DNA of 64,000 nucleotides, from positions 1-64,000 of the forward strand of contig MWEK01000003.1 of NCBI GenBank assembly GCA_002070955.1, written 5' to 3'. Under the pieces are notes generated by a model. The model saw nothing but the letters and a program-made list of their open reading frames with translations. It was not told the origin of the DNA and did not search any database. The first letter of the stretch is position 1; each line of letters opens with the position of its first letter. Source of the DNA: Planctomycetes bacterium ADurb.Bin069 (GTDB lineage Bacteria > Planctomycetota > UBA8108 > UBA8890 > UBA8898). Positions 39,317 through 48,385 of the stretch are shown here, piece by piece. Both the position numbers and the translations under genes were made by a program.

Positions 39317-40591
39317 ATGAAAACTCCGGCGTGCGATCGCGTGCTGCCTTTGTCTTCCCGGATGGCGCGGCTCGGGACCGAGACGGCCTTCGCGGTGTCC
39401 GCGGAGGCGCTTCTCCACCGCCAGGCGGGCAACCGCGTGTTCCCCTTCCACCTCGGCGACATGAACATTCCGACGCCCGAAAACATCATGGAAGCGGCCT
39501 TCCGCGCCATGAAGGGCGGCAAGACCGGCTATTGCTCGAACCTGGGCATTCCCGAGCTCAGGGAAGCGGTCGCCGAGGACCTCAACCAGTCCCGCGGCAC
39601 GCACTACACCCTGGACAACGTCGTGATCCAGCCCGGCGGCAAACCGGTCATCGGCAAGTTCATCCTCGCCTTCATGAATCCCGGGGACGAGGTTCTTTAC
39701 CCCAATCCGGGCTACCCCATCTACGAATCGCAGATCGAGTTCCACGGCGGCGTCGCGGTTCCCTACACCTACCGGGAGGGCGCCGACAATTTCGAGCTCG
39801 ACCTGGACGCCCTGGAGCGCGCCATCACCCCCAAGACGCGCATCCTGATTCTCAACGACTTGCAGAACCCCATGGGCGCCGAGGCATCGCCGGCGGAGCT
39901 GGAGCGCATCGCCGCCCTGGTGCGCAAGCACGATCTGAAGGTCCTCCTCGACGAGGCTTACTTCAACACCCGCTACGAGGGCACGTCCAGATCCCTCGTC
40001 TCCCTCGAGGGCATGGAGGAACGCTGCGTCATCCTCTACACGTTCTCCAAGAAGTTCGCCATGACCGGGTGGCGTCTGGGCGCGGCGGCGGGGCCGCGGC
40101 ACGCCGCCGTCGCCATCGGGAAGCTCAACGTCAACGATGAGTCCTGCTCCAACCACTTCAACCAGTACGGCGCGCTGGAGGGCCTGCGCGGCGACCAGAG
40201 CGGACCGCGCCGGATCCTCGAGGTGCTGCGCGCCCGGCGCGACCTCTGCGTGGAACTCCTCAATGCCATCCCCGGAGTGCGCTGCTTCAAGCCCCGCGCG
40301 ACCTTCTATCTCTGGCCCAACGTCACGGGGGCCATGGAGCGGACGGGGCTGATGGACTACGAGGACTTCCGCCGGGCCGTCCTGCGCGAGACCGGCGTCT
40401 CTTTCTGCAGCCGCGTGCACTTCGGCCGTCCGCTGCCGGGAGAGGAGCAGAAGTACATCCGCTTTGCCTACAGCGGCATCGATCTGCCCGACATCGAGGA
40501 AGGACTGCGCCTTCTCAAGGATTTCGTCGCGGCCGGGCGCCGTCCCGCGCGCGCCGCGTCCCCGCAGGGGGGAAAAACGTCACGGGCATAG
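39317..40591 (+). CDS. Class I/II PLP-dependent aminotransferase
   Basis: This 424-residue fold-type-I aminotransferase has its PLP lysine at Lys245 (TFSKKFAMTGWR). The conserved Asn lies in NDLQNPMG (a variant of the usual NPxNPTG), Asp212 is in LLDEAYF, and the substrate-binding Arg should be in the YIRFAYS segment near 390. It probably transfers an amino group between an amino acid and a keto acid in the cytoplasm. It starts four bases after the dehydrogenase stop, with GAGGTG before the ATG. Its 3' end overlaps the opposing C25 peptidase gene by 12 bp, tail to tail. The specificity cannot be read from sequence. Confidence 0.92.
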   Translation: MKTPACDRVLPLSSRMARLGTETAFAVSAEALLHRQAGNRVFPFHLGDMNIPTPENIMEAAFRAMKGGKTGYCSNLGIPELREAVAEDLNQSRGTHYTLDNVVIQPGGKPVIGKFILAFMNPGDEVLYPNPGYPIYESQIEFHGGVAVPYTYREGADNFELDLDALERAITPKTRILILNDLQNPMGAEASPAELERIAALVRKHDLKVLLDEAYFNTRYEGTSRSLVSLEGMEERCVILYTFSKKFAMTGWRLGAAAGPRHAAVAIGKLNVNDESCSNHFNQYGALEGLRGDQSGPRRILEVLRARRDLCVELLNAIPGVRCFKPRATFYLWPNVTGAMERTGLMDYEDFRRAVLRETGVSFCSRVHFGRPLPGEEQKYIRFAYSGIDLPDIEEGLRLLKDFVAAGRRPARAASPQGGKTSRA

Positions 40592-43500
40592 GCGCGGAAC
40601 CAGGCAGTCCAGGTCGTCATCGGTCGCATCGGGGCCGCAGACGCCGAGCGGCGGATCGAACGTCCATCCTCCGAAGAGGTGGAGCAGGACGCTGATCGCA
40701 TCGGAGAGATCCAGGCAGCCGTCGTCGTTGGCGTCGGCGGCGTCGCGGCAGCCGGTCTCGGGCCCCGCCGCGAAGAGAAAGCCCAGCGTGTGGAGCGCAT
40801 CCGCGATATCGACGAGGCCGTCGCCGTTGGCGTCGCCGCGCACGAATCCCAGGGCGGCGGCTCCGCCCGGCGAGCTTACGGCCACGTCGTCGATGTACAC
40901 CCCCTCGCGCACGGGCTCCCCGTCGCTGACGAACCGGAACCGCACCTGAAGGGGCGCCGCGGCCCCGTACCGGGAGAGATCGTAGGCGTATTGCACCCAT
41001 CCGTTGCCCATGAGGAGCGGATTGAGGGCGCCGCCGCTCCCGATGAAATCCAGCTTTTCCCAGTCCCCCCCGCCGGACGAAACCTCGACGTACAAGCCCG
41101 TCGCGCCGTACAGCGCCACATCGTACCAGGCCCAGAACGAAAGCTGCGCATCGAGACCCGAATCGAAGATCGGGCTGACGAGCAGCGAACGGGCATGGCG
41201 GGTGTAAGTCCACGCGCCTTCGAGCCCGCAGTACCAGCTTCGAGTTCCCGAACGGCTCCGGTGCGTCGTAATGTGCCAGAGATTGTCCGGGCCCGGCAGC
41301 GTCCAGCCGCCCGAGCCGCCCTCGGCATCGTCGCCGAACCCCGTGGGACCGGCGACGAACTGGACGGTCTCGGCGGCGCCGTATCCCTGCGGCGTGGAGA
41401 GCTCGATGGAAACCGCGAACAGCCGCGGAACCGGACAGGCCGCATCGATCGCCGCCGGCACCGTGACGATGCGCTTGCCGCCGGGCGCCAGGGCGCCGAC
41501 CTCGATGGGAACGGGATCGAGCGCCAGGTGCGCATCGGCGCACGCGGCGGCGAAGCTGACGGCCGGCGCCGGCGCGAGCCCCGCGTTCTCGACGCTCAAA
41601 AGGAGGGCGATCCGCTCTCCCGGGCTCGGCACGCCGTCGCCCGCCGCCCCGTCGTCGACGCTCAGCAGCCGGCACTCGAGGACCGGCGTCGCGACCCGCA
41701 GGGCCAGCAAACTCTCCCACGCGCGCGCCGCGGCATCCTCGGCGACGACCCGGAGGTAGACCGTCCGGCCGTCGACTAGATCGCTCTCCGCCGTGAGCGT
41801 GAACCGGTCGCTCGATTCCACTGTCATCCCCGCGGGGATGTCTCCGTACACGGCGGCGGCCGCCGTTACGGAGACGCCCGGGCTCGCCGCCTCGAGGCGC
41901 GCCGTCACTCCCAAGGCATCGCTGTTTCCGTAATTGCGCAGCGCAACCCCCAGGCGCACCGTCTCGCCCGGCGTGAGGAGCCCGTCGCCGTTCCCTTCGG
42001 CGTCGTCGACGACGGCGCCGGCCTCGGCGACGTAGGCGGCCTCCGCGGCCACCGCGACGGCGGTCTCCGACGGGAGGAAATCAGGCGCCGTCACCGTGAC
42101 GCGCAGGTCTCCGACGGGTGATTCGGGCGCGATCGCAAGGGCGACGCGGCCGGAAGGATCGGTGCGTCCCGTCGCGTAGACATCGCCCTCGCGCATGACG
42201 CAGACGAGGGCATCGGCCACGGGCGCGCCGGCATGGGTCGCGGTCAGAGGGAAAACCGCCGCCCCGGCCGGCACCGAGGAAGGATGCGCCGCGTCCAGGC
42301 GGGCCGGCGTATCGGTCCGGATCGGCATCTCCGGGTCGCCGAGCAGATTGATCTGGTACTGGCACCAACGGTAGACGTTTGCCTCGCGCGCCAGCGGGAC
42401 GAAGGTCGCCTTGGACAGCGCCAGGGCCTCGCCCAACCGGCGCACCCCGCGCTGGAAAACCATGCGGTAAAACTCGCGGTCGTAGCGATCGGAGTAACCG
42501 AAGCCGGGTTCGCCGATCGCCCCCCAGCCGTAGCGGGAGTTGCCGATGTTCGCCACGCCGCCGCCCCGCGGGTTGTTGACGAAGTGCTCGGCGATCGCGT
42601 CGCGGTCAAACGCCGTCTGCCAGCAGCCGATGGAGTAGAGAATGGTCTGCGCGGAGCCGTTGGCCAGGCCGTCCATGTCCCCCGACGACAGCGATCCCGA
42701 TCCGACCTGCATGACGTTGTGCCAGGCGTGGCCGTCATGGTTGCAGAAGTGCGTGCCCTTGTTGAGCGCGTTCAGCACCGTGGCGCGGGACTCGTTCCCG
42801 TCGCGGGCGTACAGCTTGGTCACGGCGAAACGGTCCGGGATGAACTCCGCGTGGATGGCATCCTTCGAGACGCCTTGGTCGGTGTAGGGATCGTCCCATA
42901 GGATCTCCGCGGCGAAGAGCATCTTCAGCAGGTAGCCAGGCGGCGGGTTCCGCTCGTAGGCGAGAACCTTGGCGACGAAAGTCTCCGCCTGCGCGACGGT
43001 GCCGGCGGGGGCGCGGCCGACGAAAAGGTCCGGCAGCAGATCGACCTCGTCGGCCACCTCTCCGTAGACGGAGGGGTCGCCGCCCGCGTTCCACGTCCCG
43101 TCTAGATCCGCGTAGTACAGATCGCAGGGGATGTTGTTTTCGTCGGCGTCGAAACCCGCCTGGCAATCGAGCGCGAACGCCTTCCGGCACGGCACCCGCG
43201 CCGTGTCTCCGCCCAGGAGCACCCAGACCGTCCCCCAGTTCTCGAAGGCGAATCTCAGAAACTCGCGGATTCGAACCTGGTTGTCGGCGCCGGTGTAATT
43301 GGCATAGATCCACGCGGTGGTGAAAATCTCGGCGGGCACGCCTTTCCGCGTCTTCCAGCGGGCCAACGGCTCGAAGGCCGCCGCGAAATCCTCGTGCGTG
43401 ACGATGACGTACTCGATGCGCCTCTCCCCCTCCTTTCTCGCGGGCTTGGCCGGCGGCGCGAAAGCGGCGACGTCTTCCGGATTCAAGACGACGCGCCGGA

Positions 43501-44134
43501 GCGCCTCCCCAAGGGCCGGGGCGGGACGGCGCGGCGCGCCGCGCCGGGAAGGTTCGGCCGTCCTGCAGGCCACGGTGAGGCTGATCTCCTCGTGGAAGAG
43601 GCAGGCGCGCTCCAGGGGAAGATACCGAACCGGATAAACCGCGAAGCCCGCGACTTCCCAGCCGCCGCAGGACGCCGTCCCCGTGTGTTTGACGATTTCG
43701 GGGGGATAGACCGCCGCCGCGCCGTAGACCGCCGCGTTCGCCGGCGTGAACTCCCGCGCGCGGGGATCCGCGGGCGGCGCCGAGAGAATTCGCGGCGGCT
43801 GCGCCGGCCTGACGACGAGCTCGTGGAGCACGCGCCGCGACCTGACGGCGGCCGCGGCGACCTCGGCCACCTCGCTGCCGGGCGGCAGCACCAGGAACAC
43901 CGTCGCAACCGGCAGTTGCGGCTCGCCGGGAACGAAGGTCGACGGATAATCGCCCAGCGTCACGCGGTCGTAGCCGTCCAGACGGCTCACGCGCAGATCC
44001 CGGAGATCGAACCCGACGGTTCGGGAGACGCTGCCGGCGGCGGCCGGCGCGCCGCCGGCGAGAAGGGTAGCCAGAACCAGCGCCCAAGGCGCCGGAAACG
44101 AAGGAGCCGGAAGGGTTGTGCAGATTCTCATCAT
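40580..44134 (-). CDS. Secreted C25 (gingipain-type) cysteine peptidase with C-terminal dockerin pair
   Basis: This is a 1,184-residue secreted peptidase. It has a signal peptide (to about residue 33), an N-terminal prodomain (to about 225) and a caspase-like C25 catalytic domain (about 230-610). His469 (NHDGHAWH) and Cys504 (YSIGCWQTAFD) form the dyad with gingipain-like spacing. Several Ig-like domains (about 640-930), a jelly-roll domain (about 945-1090), two dockerin repeats (GDANGDGLVDIAD and ADANDDGCLDLSD, about 1097-1160) and a Cys-rich tail with CGPDATDDDLDC complete it. C25 enzymes often cut after Arg or Lys. There is no ribosome-binding site, and a -10 box ends five bases before the ATG. 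An ATG directly follows as codon 2. The dockerin tail matches that of the serpin. Confidence 0.92.
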   Translation of the reverse strand: MMRICTTLPAPSFPAPWALVLATLLAGGAPAAAGSVSRTVGFDLRDLRVSRLDGYDRVTLGDYPSTFVPGEPQLPVATVFLVLPPGSEVAEVAAAAVRSRRVLHELVVRPAQPPRILSAPPADPRAREFTPANAAVYGAAAVYPPEIVKHTGTASCGGWEVAGFAVYPVRYLPLERACLFHEEISLTVACRTAEPSRRGAPRRPAPALGEALRRVVLNPEDVAAFAPPAKPARKEGERRIEYVIVTHEDFAAAFEPLARWKTRKGVPAEIFTTAWIYANYTGADNQVRIREFLRFAFENWGTVWVLLGGDTARVPCRKAFALDCQAGFDADENNIPCDLYYADLDGTWNAGGDPSVYGEVADEVDLLPDLFVGRAPAGTVAQAETFVAKVLAYERNPPPGYLLKMLFAAEILWDDPYTDQGVSKDAIHAEFIPDRFAVTKLYARDGNESRATVLNALNKGTHFCNHDGHAWHNVMQVGSGSLSSGDMDGLANGSAQTILYSIGCWQTAFDRDAIAEHFVNNPRGGGVANIGNSRYGWGAIGEPGFGYSDRYDREFYRMVFQRGVRRLGEALALSKATFVPLAREANVYRWCQYQINLLGDPEMPIRTDTPARLDAAHPSSVPAGAAVFPLTATHAGAPVADALVCVMREGDVYATGRTDPSGRVALAIAPESPVGDLRVTVTAPDFLPSETAVAVAAEAAYVAEAGAVVDDAEGNGDGLLTPGETVRLGVALRNYGNSDALGVTARLEAASPGVSVTAAAAVYGDIPAGMTVESSDRFTLTAESDLVDGRTVYLRVVAEDAAARAWESLLALRVATPVLECRLLSVDDGAAGDGVPSPGERIALLLSVENAGLAPAPAVSFAAACADAHLALDPVPIEVGALAPGGKRIVTVPAAIDAACPVPRLFAVSIELSTPQGYGAAETVQFVAGPTGFGDDAEGGSGGWTLPGPDNLWHITTHRSRSGTRSWYCGLEGAWTYTRHARSLLVSPIFDSGLDAQLSFWAWYDVALYGATGLYVEVSSGGGDWEKLDFIGSGGALNPLLMGNGWVQYAYDLSRYGAAAPLQVRFRFVSDGEPVREGVYIDDVAVSSPGGAAALGFVRGDANGDGLVDIADALHTLGFLFAAGPETGCRDAADANDDGCLDLSDAISVLLHLFGGWTFDPPLGVCGPDATDDDLDCLVPRLCP

Positions 44135-44139
44135 CCCCG

Positions 44140-44168
44140 ATGCTACGAGAAGCGGCCGCGGGGAGCAA
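44140..44168 (-). promoter_or_regulatory. Candidate promoter of the C25 peptidase gene (leaderless)
   Basis: On the minus strand: TTGCTC (44168-44163), 17 bp, TAGCAT (44145-44140), five bases, then the ATG at 44134. A start site six to seven bases past the -10 falls on the start codon. Confidence 0.45.
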
Positions 44169-44187
44169 TCGCCGCCCCGCGGCGGCT

Positions 44188-47178
44188 TCAGCGCGCGAGG
44201 GCCTCCGCGGCCTTCGCCCGCGCCTCCTCCTTGCGCGGATCGTCGGACGCCGGCTCCTCCGCCGCTTGCCGCCAGGCCGCGCGCGCCTCCGCCGTCCTCC
44301 CCAGGGCGGCGAGGGCCTGGCCGCGCCGGTAGTGAATGTGCGCCTCGCGCGCGTCCTTGAACCGCCCGGTGGCCAGGTTGGCGGGATACAGGAGCGCCAG
44401 ATCGAATTCCGCGAGGGCCTCGGCCGCCCGCCCCGCCGCCAGATGCGCGCCGCCCAGCGCCAGGTGGGCTTTCTCGTAGAGGTCGTGCGCCTCGCGCGCG
44501 CCCTCCCAGATGGTGATGCGCACGGAATCCAGCAGCGCCGCGGCTCTAGCGTGGTCGCCCAGCCGCTCGTGGGCGCGGGCCAGCAGCGCCACGAAATCCG
44601 ACCGCCCTCGGCCCGCGGCCGCCGCGGGCGCCAGCGCATCGCGCGCGCCCTCCAGGGCCGCCTTCCGGGCTTCCGCGGAGGATTCCCTCTCCGCCTGCGC
44701 CATGAGGACGCGCGCGAGATCCATCGCCAGGATCGCGTCGGCGGGATCGGCCCGGCAGCCTCGCTCGAGGTACGCGCGCGCGGCCGCGCGATCGCCGTCC
44801 AACGCCAAGCTCGCCAGGCCGAGGGCGCGGTACGCGATGGAGGGCGCGGCGCCGTTTTCCGCGGCGCGCTTCCAGAACGCGCGGCCCTCGTCGTGCCTTC
44901 CCAGCGAGAAGAGCAAGTGGCCGAGAAGCAGCGCCGCCGCGCCGTCGCGCTCGTCGCGCGCCAGCGCCCAGCGCAGCACCGGCTCCGTTTCGATGCGATG
45001 GGGAAAGACGCCCGCCGGGCTTGCGCGCCGCGCCGCGGCCAGACGATCCCGCGCGGCCGAATCGCGCCCGAGAAGCTGCGCCAGGTAGCCCGCCGTGTAG
45101 GCCATCAGCATGCCGCCGCCCTCGCCCTCGGGCTCGAAATTCTCGATCACGTCCAGCGCGATCGCCGGCTGCCCCAGGTCCATGTACTCGGCGGCAAGCT
45201 CGAGCACCGCCTCGACGTTGCCGCCGATCAGGCGGCCGAGTTCCAGCCCCTCCCTCTCCGCGCCTCCGAGCCATAACACGCTGCGCGCGAAGGCGTCCAG
45301 CGGATCCGCGCCCAGATTCCGCCGGGCCGCCGCCACCGCCTCGCCGGTGCGCCCCTTCCGCAGACAGGCGAAGGCCAGCCGGTTCCGCGCCGCCGGATCG
45401 CCCCGCCACGGCCCCTCGGCGCCGAGGATATCGATGACGGCATCGAATTCGCCGCGCCGGATCAGGATTTTCGCGGCGAGAGCCCGGGCAGGCGCGGCCG
45501 TCAGCGGATCGAGCGCCGCCTGCCAGGCCTCGTCCAGCGCCGCGGCCTCATCGCCCAGGCGCAGCCGCGCCGCGGCGCAGGCGTACGCGGCAAGCCCGTG
45601 ATCGGGATCAACCGCCAGCGCCGCGCGGGCGTGCGCCGCCGCCGCGGCGGCGTCGCGGTCCAGCGCCAGGCACGCCAGGCCCGTCAGGGCTTCCACCGAG
45701 GTGCCATCGAGCTCCAGCGCCCGCGCGAAACTCTTCTCCGCCTCGGGAAACTGCGCCCGGAGATACTCCTGCCAGCCCGCGCGGGCGCAAGCGCCCGCCC
45801 CCGCGAGCGCCGGCGCCCGGGCAGGCGGCGTCCGCACGGGCAGGTCGAGCGGCACTTGCAGACGCGCGAGGTGCGGCTCGATGAAAACCGTCACGCGCTC
45901 GGGCGCCTCCCCGATCTCGAGGGCCACCTCCACCGGCGCGCGCGGAGTGATCGCACAGGCCGCCTTGGCGAGGGTCCGCGCGCCATCCGCCGCCCGCACT
46001 TCGGCCTGTTCCCAGGTGCCGGTCCCGAGAATCCGCAGGCGGAGCTTGCCGCCCGCGCGCGACGCGTTCACGGCCACATCGCGGTTGGCGTGGGTGAATC
46101 CGCCCAGGCCCCGCACCGGGTACCACCACTCCCGCCATGTCGCGACCTCGTGCGGATCGAGCCGCCCCACGTCTACCTGAGTGGGCAGGGGGCCGGTTTG
46201 GATTTCGTTGTAGGGACCGTCGTCGTCGGTGAGGTCCATCTGGTGCATCGCGCCGTAGCCGCCGTGGCCCCACGTCCAGGCCTTCTTGCCGGGAACCAGC
46301 CGGTGATCGGAGTAGGCCACGATCCCGCGGTCCGCCTCCTCATCGTAGGCGCCGAAAAAATCCTGGTCGCACCGGTAGGCGAAGATCGAGGAGGCATCCT
46401 CGTAAGTTCGGCCGAGGCTCAGATCCCGCCCCTCGGAGATCGGCCAGGTGTAGAACGTCGTCCCGGCGTGGTCGGTGCCCAGCGTCATGGGATAAACGAA
46501 GCGGAAGCCCGGCGTGTTGGGCACCGCCGCACAGTTCCAGAAGTAATAGGGCCGGACCGTCTCGGTGCGGTTGTAGAAGCGGATGCGCTCCTCGAGGAAC
46601 GCGCGCCCCGGCCGCAGCGTCACGATCACGGTCCAGCGCGTCCGGTAGATGCGCTCCACCTCCCCCACGGCGACGGAGCGGGCGCCGTCCGGCTCCGGCG
46701 GCAGAATTTGGACATCGACGGGTTGGACCGCGCTCACGGTGTGTCCCGCGGGCCCCGTGTTGAACTCGATCCCGCCCGCCACCCAGGCGCCGCACTGGCC
46801 GATCAACCCCGGCTTGACCACGCGATTCACGTAGAAGACCGGCGCGCCCGCCGTCTTGTCGAAGACGTCGAAGATCTTCCCCCCCAGCTCGGGCAGGAAA
46901 GTGACGCGCAGGTATTCGTTCTCCAGGACCACGGTCTTCCAGACCCGCGGGGTTTTCGTCCGCGCCAGGTTGTCCAGCATGGGGTACGGATAGATGTTCT
47001 TTTGGTCGGTGGCGCGGAAGTACGGATGCGGCACGGGCGGCATCCACGGATACGTGGGAATATCCAGGGTGCCCGTGTAGGCCGCTACCGGCGGCGCTTC
47101 GGCGGCGCCGACCGCCGCCGGCAGAAGCGCCGCGCCCAGAAGGAAAACCCGCCAAACCGCCCGTTGCGCCTGCCCCAT
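44188..47178 (-). CDS. Secreted DUF5107 protein with C-terminal TPR repeats
   Basis: This 996-residue protein has a signal peptide (to about residue 26). A DUF5107 domain (about 35-370) resembles aldose-epimerase or galactose-mutarotase-like beta-sandwiches; typical pieces are LENEYLRVTFLPELGGKI, YYFWNCAAVPN and AYSDHRLVPGKKAWTWG. From about 420 to the end are many helical repeats of the tetratricopeptide type, with Ala-rich helices. DUF5107 proteins are usually linked to carbohydrate binding or processing, and the TPR part would mediate protein contacts. GGAGGG precedes the ATG. It starts 45 bp after hisF and ends 53 bp before the C25 gene, all on the minus strand, but the C25 gene seems to have its own promoter. 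Confidence 0.87.
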   Translation of the reverse strand: MGQAQRAVWRVFLLGAALLPAAVGAAEAPPVAAYTGTLDIPTYPWMPPVPHPYFRATDQKNIYPYPMLDNLARTKTPRVWKTVVLENEYLRVTFLPELGGKIFDVFDKTAGAPVFYVNRVVKPGLIGQCGAWVAGGIEFNTGPAGHTVSAVQPVDVQILPPEPDGARSVAVGEVERIYRTRWTVIVTLRPGRAFLEERIRFYNRTETVRPYYFWNCAAVPNTPGFRFVYPMTLGTDHAGTTFYTWPISEGRDLSLGRTYEDASSIFAYRCDQDFFGAYDEEADRGIVAYSDHRLVPGKKAWTWGHGGYGAMHQMDLTDDDGPYNEIQTGPLPTQVDVGRLDPHEVATWREWWYPVRGLGGFTHANRDVAVNASRAGGKLRLRILGTGTWEQAEVRAADGARTLAKAACAITPRAPVEVALEIGEAPERVTVFIEPHLARLQVPLDLPVRTPPARAPALAGAGACARAGWQEYLRAQFPEAEKSFARALELDGTSVEALTGLACLALDRDAAAAAAHARAALAVDPDHGLAAYACAAARLRLGDEAAALDEAWQAALDPLTAAPARALAAKILIRRGEFDAVIDILGAEGPWRGDPAARNRLAFACLRKGRTGEAVAAARRNLGADPLDAFARSVLWLGGAEREGLELGRLIGGNVEAVLELAAEYMDLGQPAIALDVIENFEPEGEGGGMLMAYTAGYLAQLLGRDSAARDRLAAARRASPAGVFPHRIETEPVLRWALARDERDGAAALLLGHLLFSLGRHDEGRAFWKRAAENGAAPSIAYRALGLASLALDGDRAAARAYLERGCRADPADAILAMDLARVLMAQAERESSAEARKAALEGARDALAPAAAAGRGRSDFVALLARAHERLGDHARAAALLDSVRITIWEGAREAHDLYEKAHLALGGAHLAAGRAAEALAEFDLALLYPANLATGRFKDAREAHIHYRRGQALAALGRTAEARAAWRQAAEEPASDDPRKEEARAKAAEALAR

Positions 47179-47223
47179 GGCCCCTAACCCTCCCTCCCGC
47201 GCGCGGCGGCTCAGGCGCCGCCG

Positions 47224-47988
47224 CTAGGGGAAAACCTCGACTCCCTTGGCGCGCAGATACCGCTTCACCTCCGCGATCCGCAGCGTCCGGAAGTGGAACA
47301 CCGAGGCCGCCAGCAGCACCGATGCCCCGCCCCTCGTCGCCGCCGCGTGGAAGTGCTCCAGCTTCCCCGCGCCGCCCGAGGCCACGACGGGGACGCGCAC
47401 CGCATCGGCCACGGCGCGGATCAACTCCAAGTCGTAGCCGCTCAGGGTGCCGTCGCCGTCCATGCTGGTGGGCAGGACGGCGCCGGCCCCGAGCCGCTCG
47501 CATTCGGCGGCCCAGGCGACGGCGTCCTTGCCCACGGGCCTGGTCCCGCCCGCGACCACGAGTTCGAATCCCGACGGCACGGCGGGATTGCGCCGCGCAT
47601 CGATGGCGATGGTGATGCGCTCCGCCCCGAACTTCTCCGCGGCCTCTCGAACGAGTCCGGGACGCTTCACGGCCGCGCTGTTCAGGGACACCTTCGCGGC
47701 CCCCGCGGCGAGCACGAGCTCGATGTCCTCCAGGCTGCCGATGCCGCCGCCCACCGTGAGGGGAAGCGACACCGCCGCCGCCACGCTCCGCACCCAATCG
47801 AGGCGCGCGCCGCGGTTTTCCAGCGTCGCCGCGATGTCCAGCATGGCGAGGGCATCGGCGCCCTCCCGCTGGTAGAACTCCGCGTTCCGAACGGGATCCC
47901 CCGCATCCCGCAGCCCGGCGAAGTTGACGCCCTTGACGACGCGCCCGTCCTTCACGTCGAGGCAAGGCATGATGGTCACCGGCGGCAC
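47224..47988 (-). CDS. hisF: Imidazole glycerol phosphate synthase cyclase subunit HisF
   Basis: This 254-residue TIM barrel makes imidazole glycerol phosphate and AICAR from PRFAR and ammonia in histidine synthesis. With a GTG start at 47988 the catalytic residues fall exactly at Asp11 (PCLDV) and Asp130 (IAIDAR), the standard HisF numbering. AAAGGAG five bases upstream of the GTG supports this; an in-frame ATG at 48021 would add 11 residues. Phosphate-binding VGGGIG and ASGGAG are present. Ammonia normally comes through the tunnel from HisH, but no hisH or other his gene is in the window, so it is an isolated his gene here. Confidence 0.96.
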   Translation of the reverse strand: MPPVTIMPCLDVKDGRVVKGVNFAGLRDAGDPVRNAEFYQREGADALAMLDIAATLENRGARLDWVRSVAAAVSLPLTVGGGIGSLEDIELVLAAGAAKVSLNSAAVKRPGLVREAAEKFGAERITIAIDARRNPAVPSGFELVVAGGTRPVGKDAVAWAAECERLGAGAVLPTSMDGDGTLSGYDLELIRAVADAVRVPVVASGGAGKLEHFHAAATRGGASVLLAASVFHFRTLRIAEVKRYLRAKGVEVFP

Positions 47989-48118
47989 AAGCGCTCCTTT
48001 CCGCGGGGGCCTTCCGGTCATCTTAACCGGAGGACGCCCGCGCGCAACGCCGCCGGCGCCCGGGGAAGGCGCGGCGGGCGGCGGCGAAATCCGGCCGCCC
48101 GCGCCAAACCGCCTCCGC

Positions 48119-48385
48119 TCAATGCGTGAAGACCATGGTCTTGACCTGGACGCCCTCGATTTTCTTGAGCTGCTTCACCATCGCCGCGATCTTGGCCGGC
48201 GCGCCGATGACCTCCAGCAGCACCACGCCGTACCCGGCGCAGTAACCCCGCGAAACCTCGTGAAGGCCCAGACGGGTCTTGATATGGCACCCGTAGCCTG
48301 TGAGGACCTTCTGGATTTCCTCGGCGTGCTGGACGCGGTCCGTGATGTTGACTCCCACGATCGTGTGCTTCGCGCGCATGAGCAT
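48119..48385 (-). CDS. TM1266/ACT-like small protein
   Basis: This 88-residue protein is a single ferredoxin-like ACT/NikR-C-type domain: a first strand (KHTIVGVNITD), a helix, a strand region with CHIKTRLGLHEV, a second helix (MVKQLKKIEGV) and a last strand (QVKTMVF). It resembles the TM1266 family, described as iron-only hydrogenase system regulators, but no hydrogenase gene is near. It may bind a small ligand and act as an oligomeric sensor. GGGAG is too close to the ATG at 48385 and better placed for the ATG at 48379, so the protein may be two residues shorter. A TAGAAT (minus strand, 48439-48434) may be its -10. Confidence 0.8.
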   Translation of the reverse strand: MLMRAKHTIVGVNITDRVQHAEEIQKVLTGYGCHIKTRLGLHEVSRGYCAGYGVVLLEVIGAPAKIAAMVKQLKKIEGVQVKTMVFTH

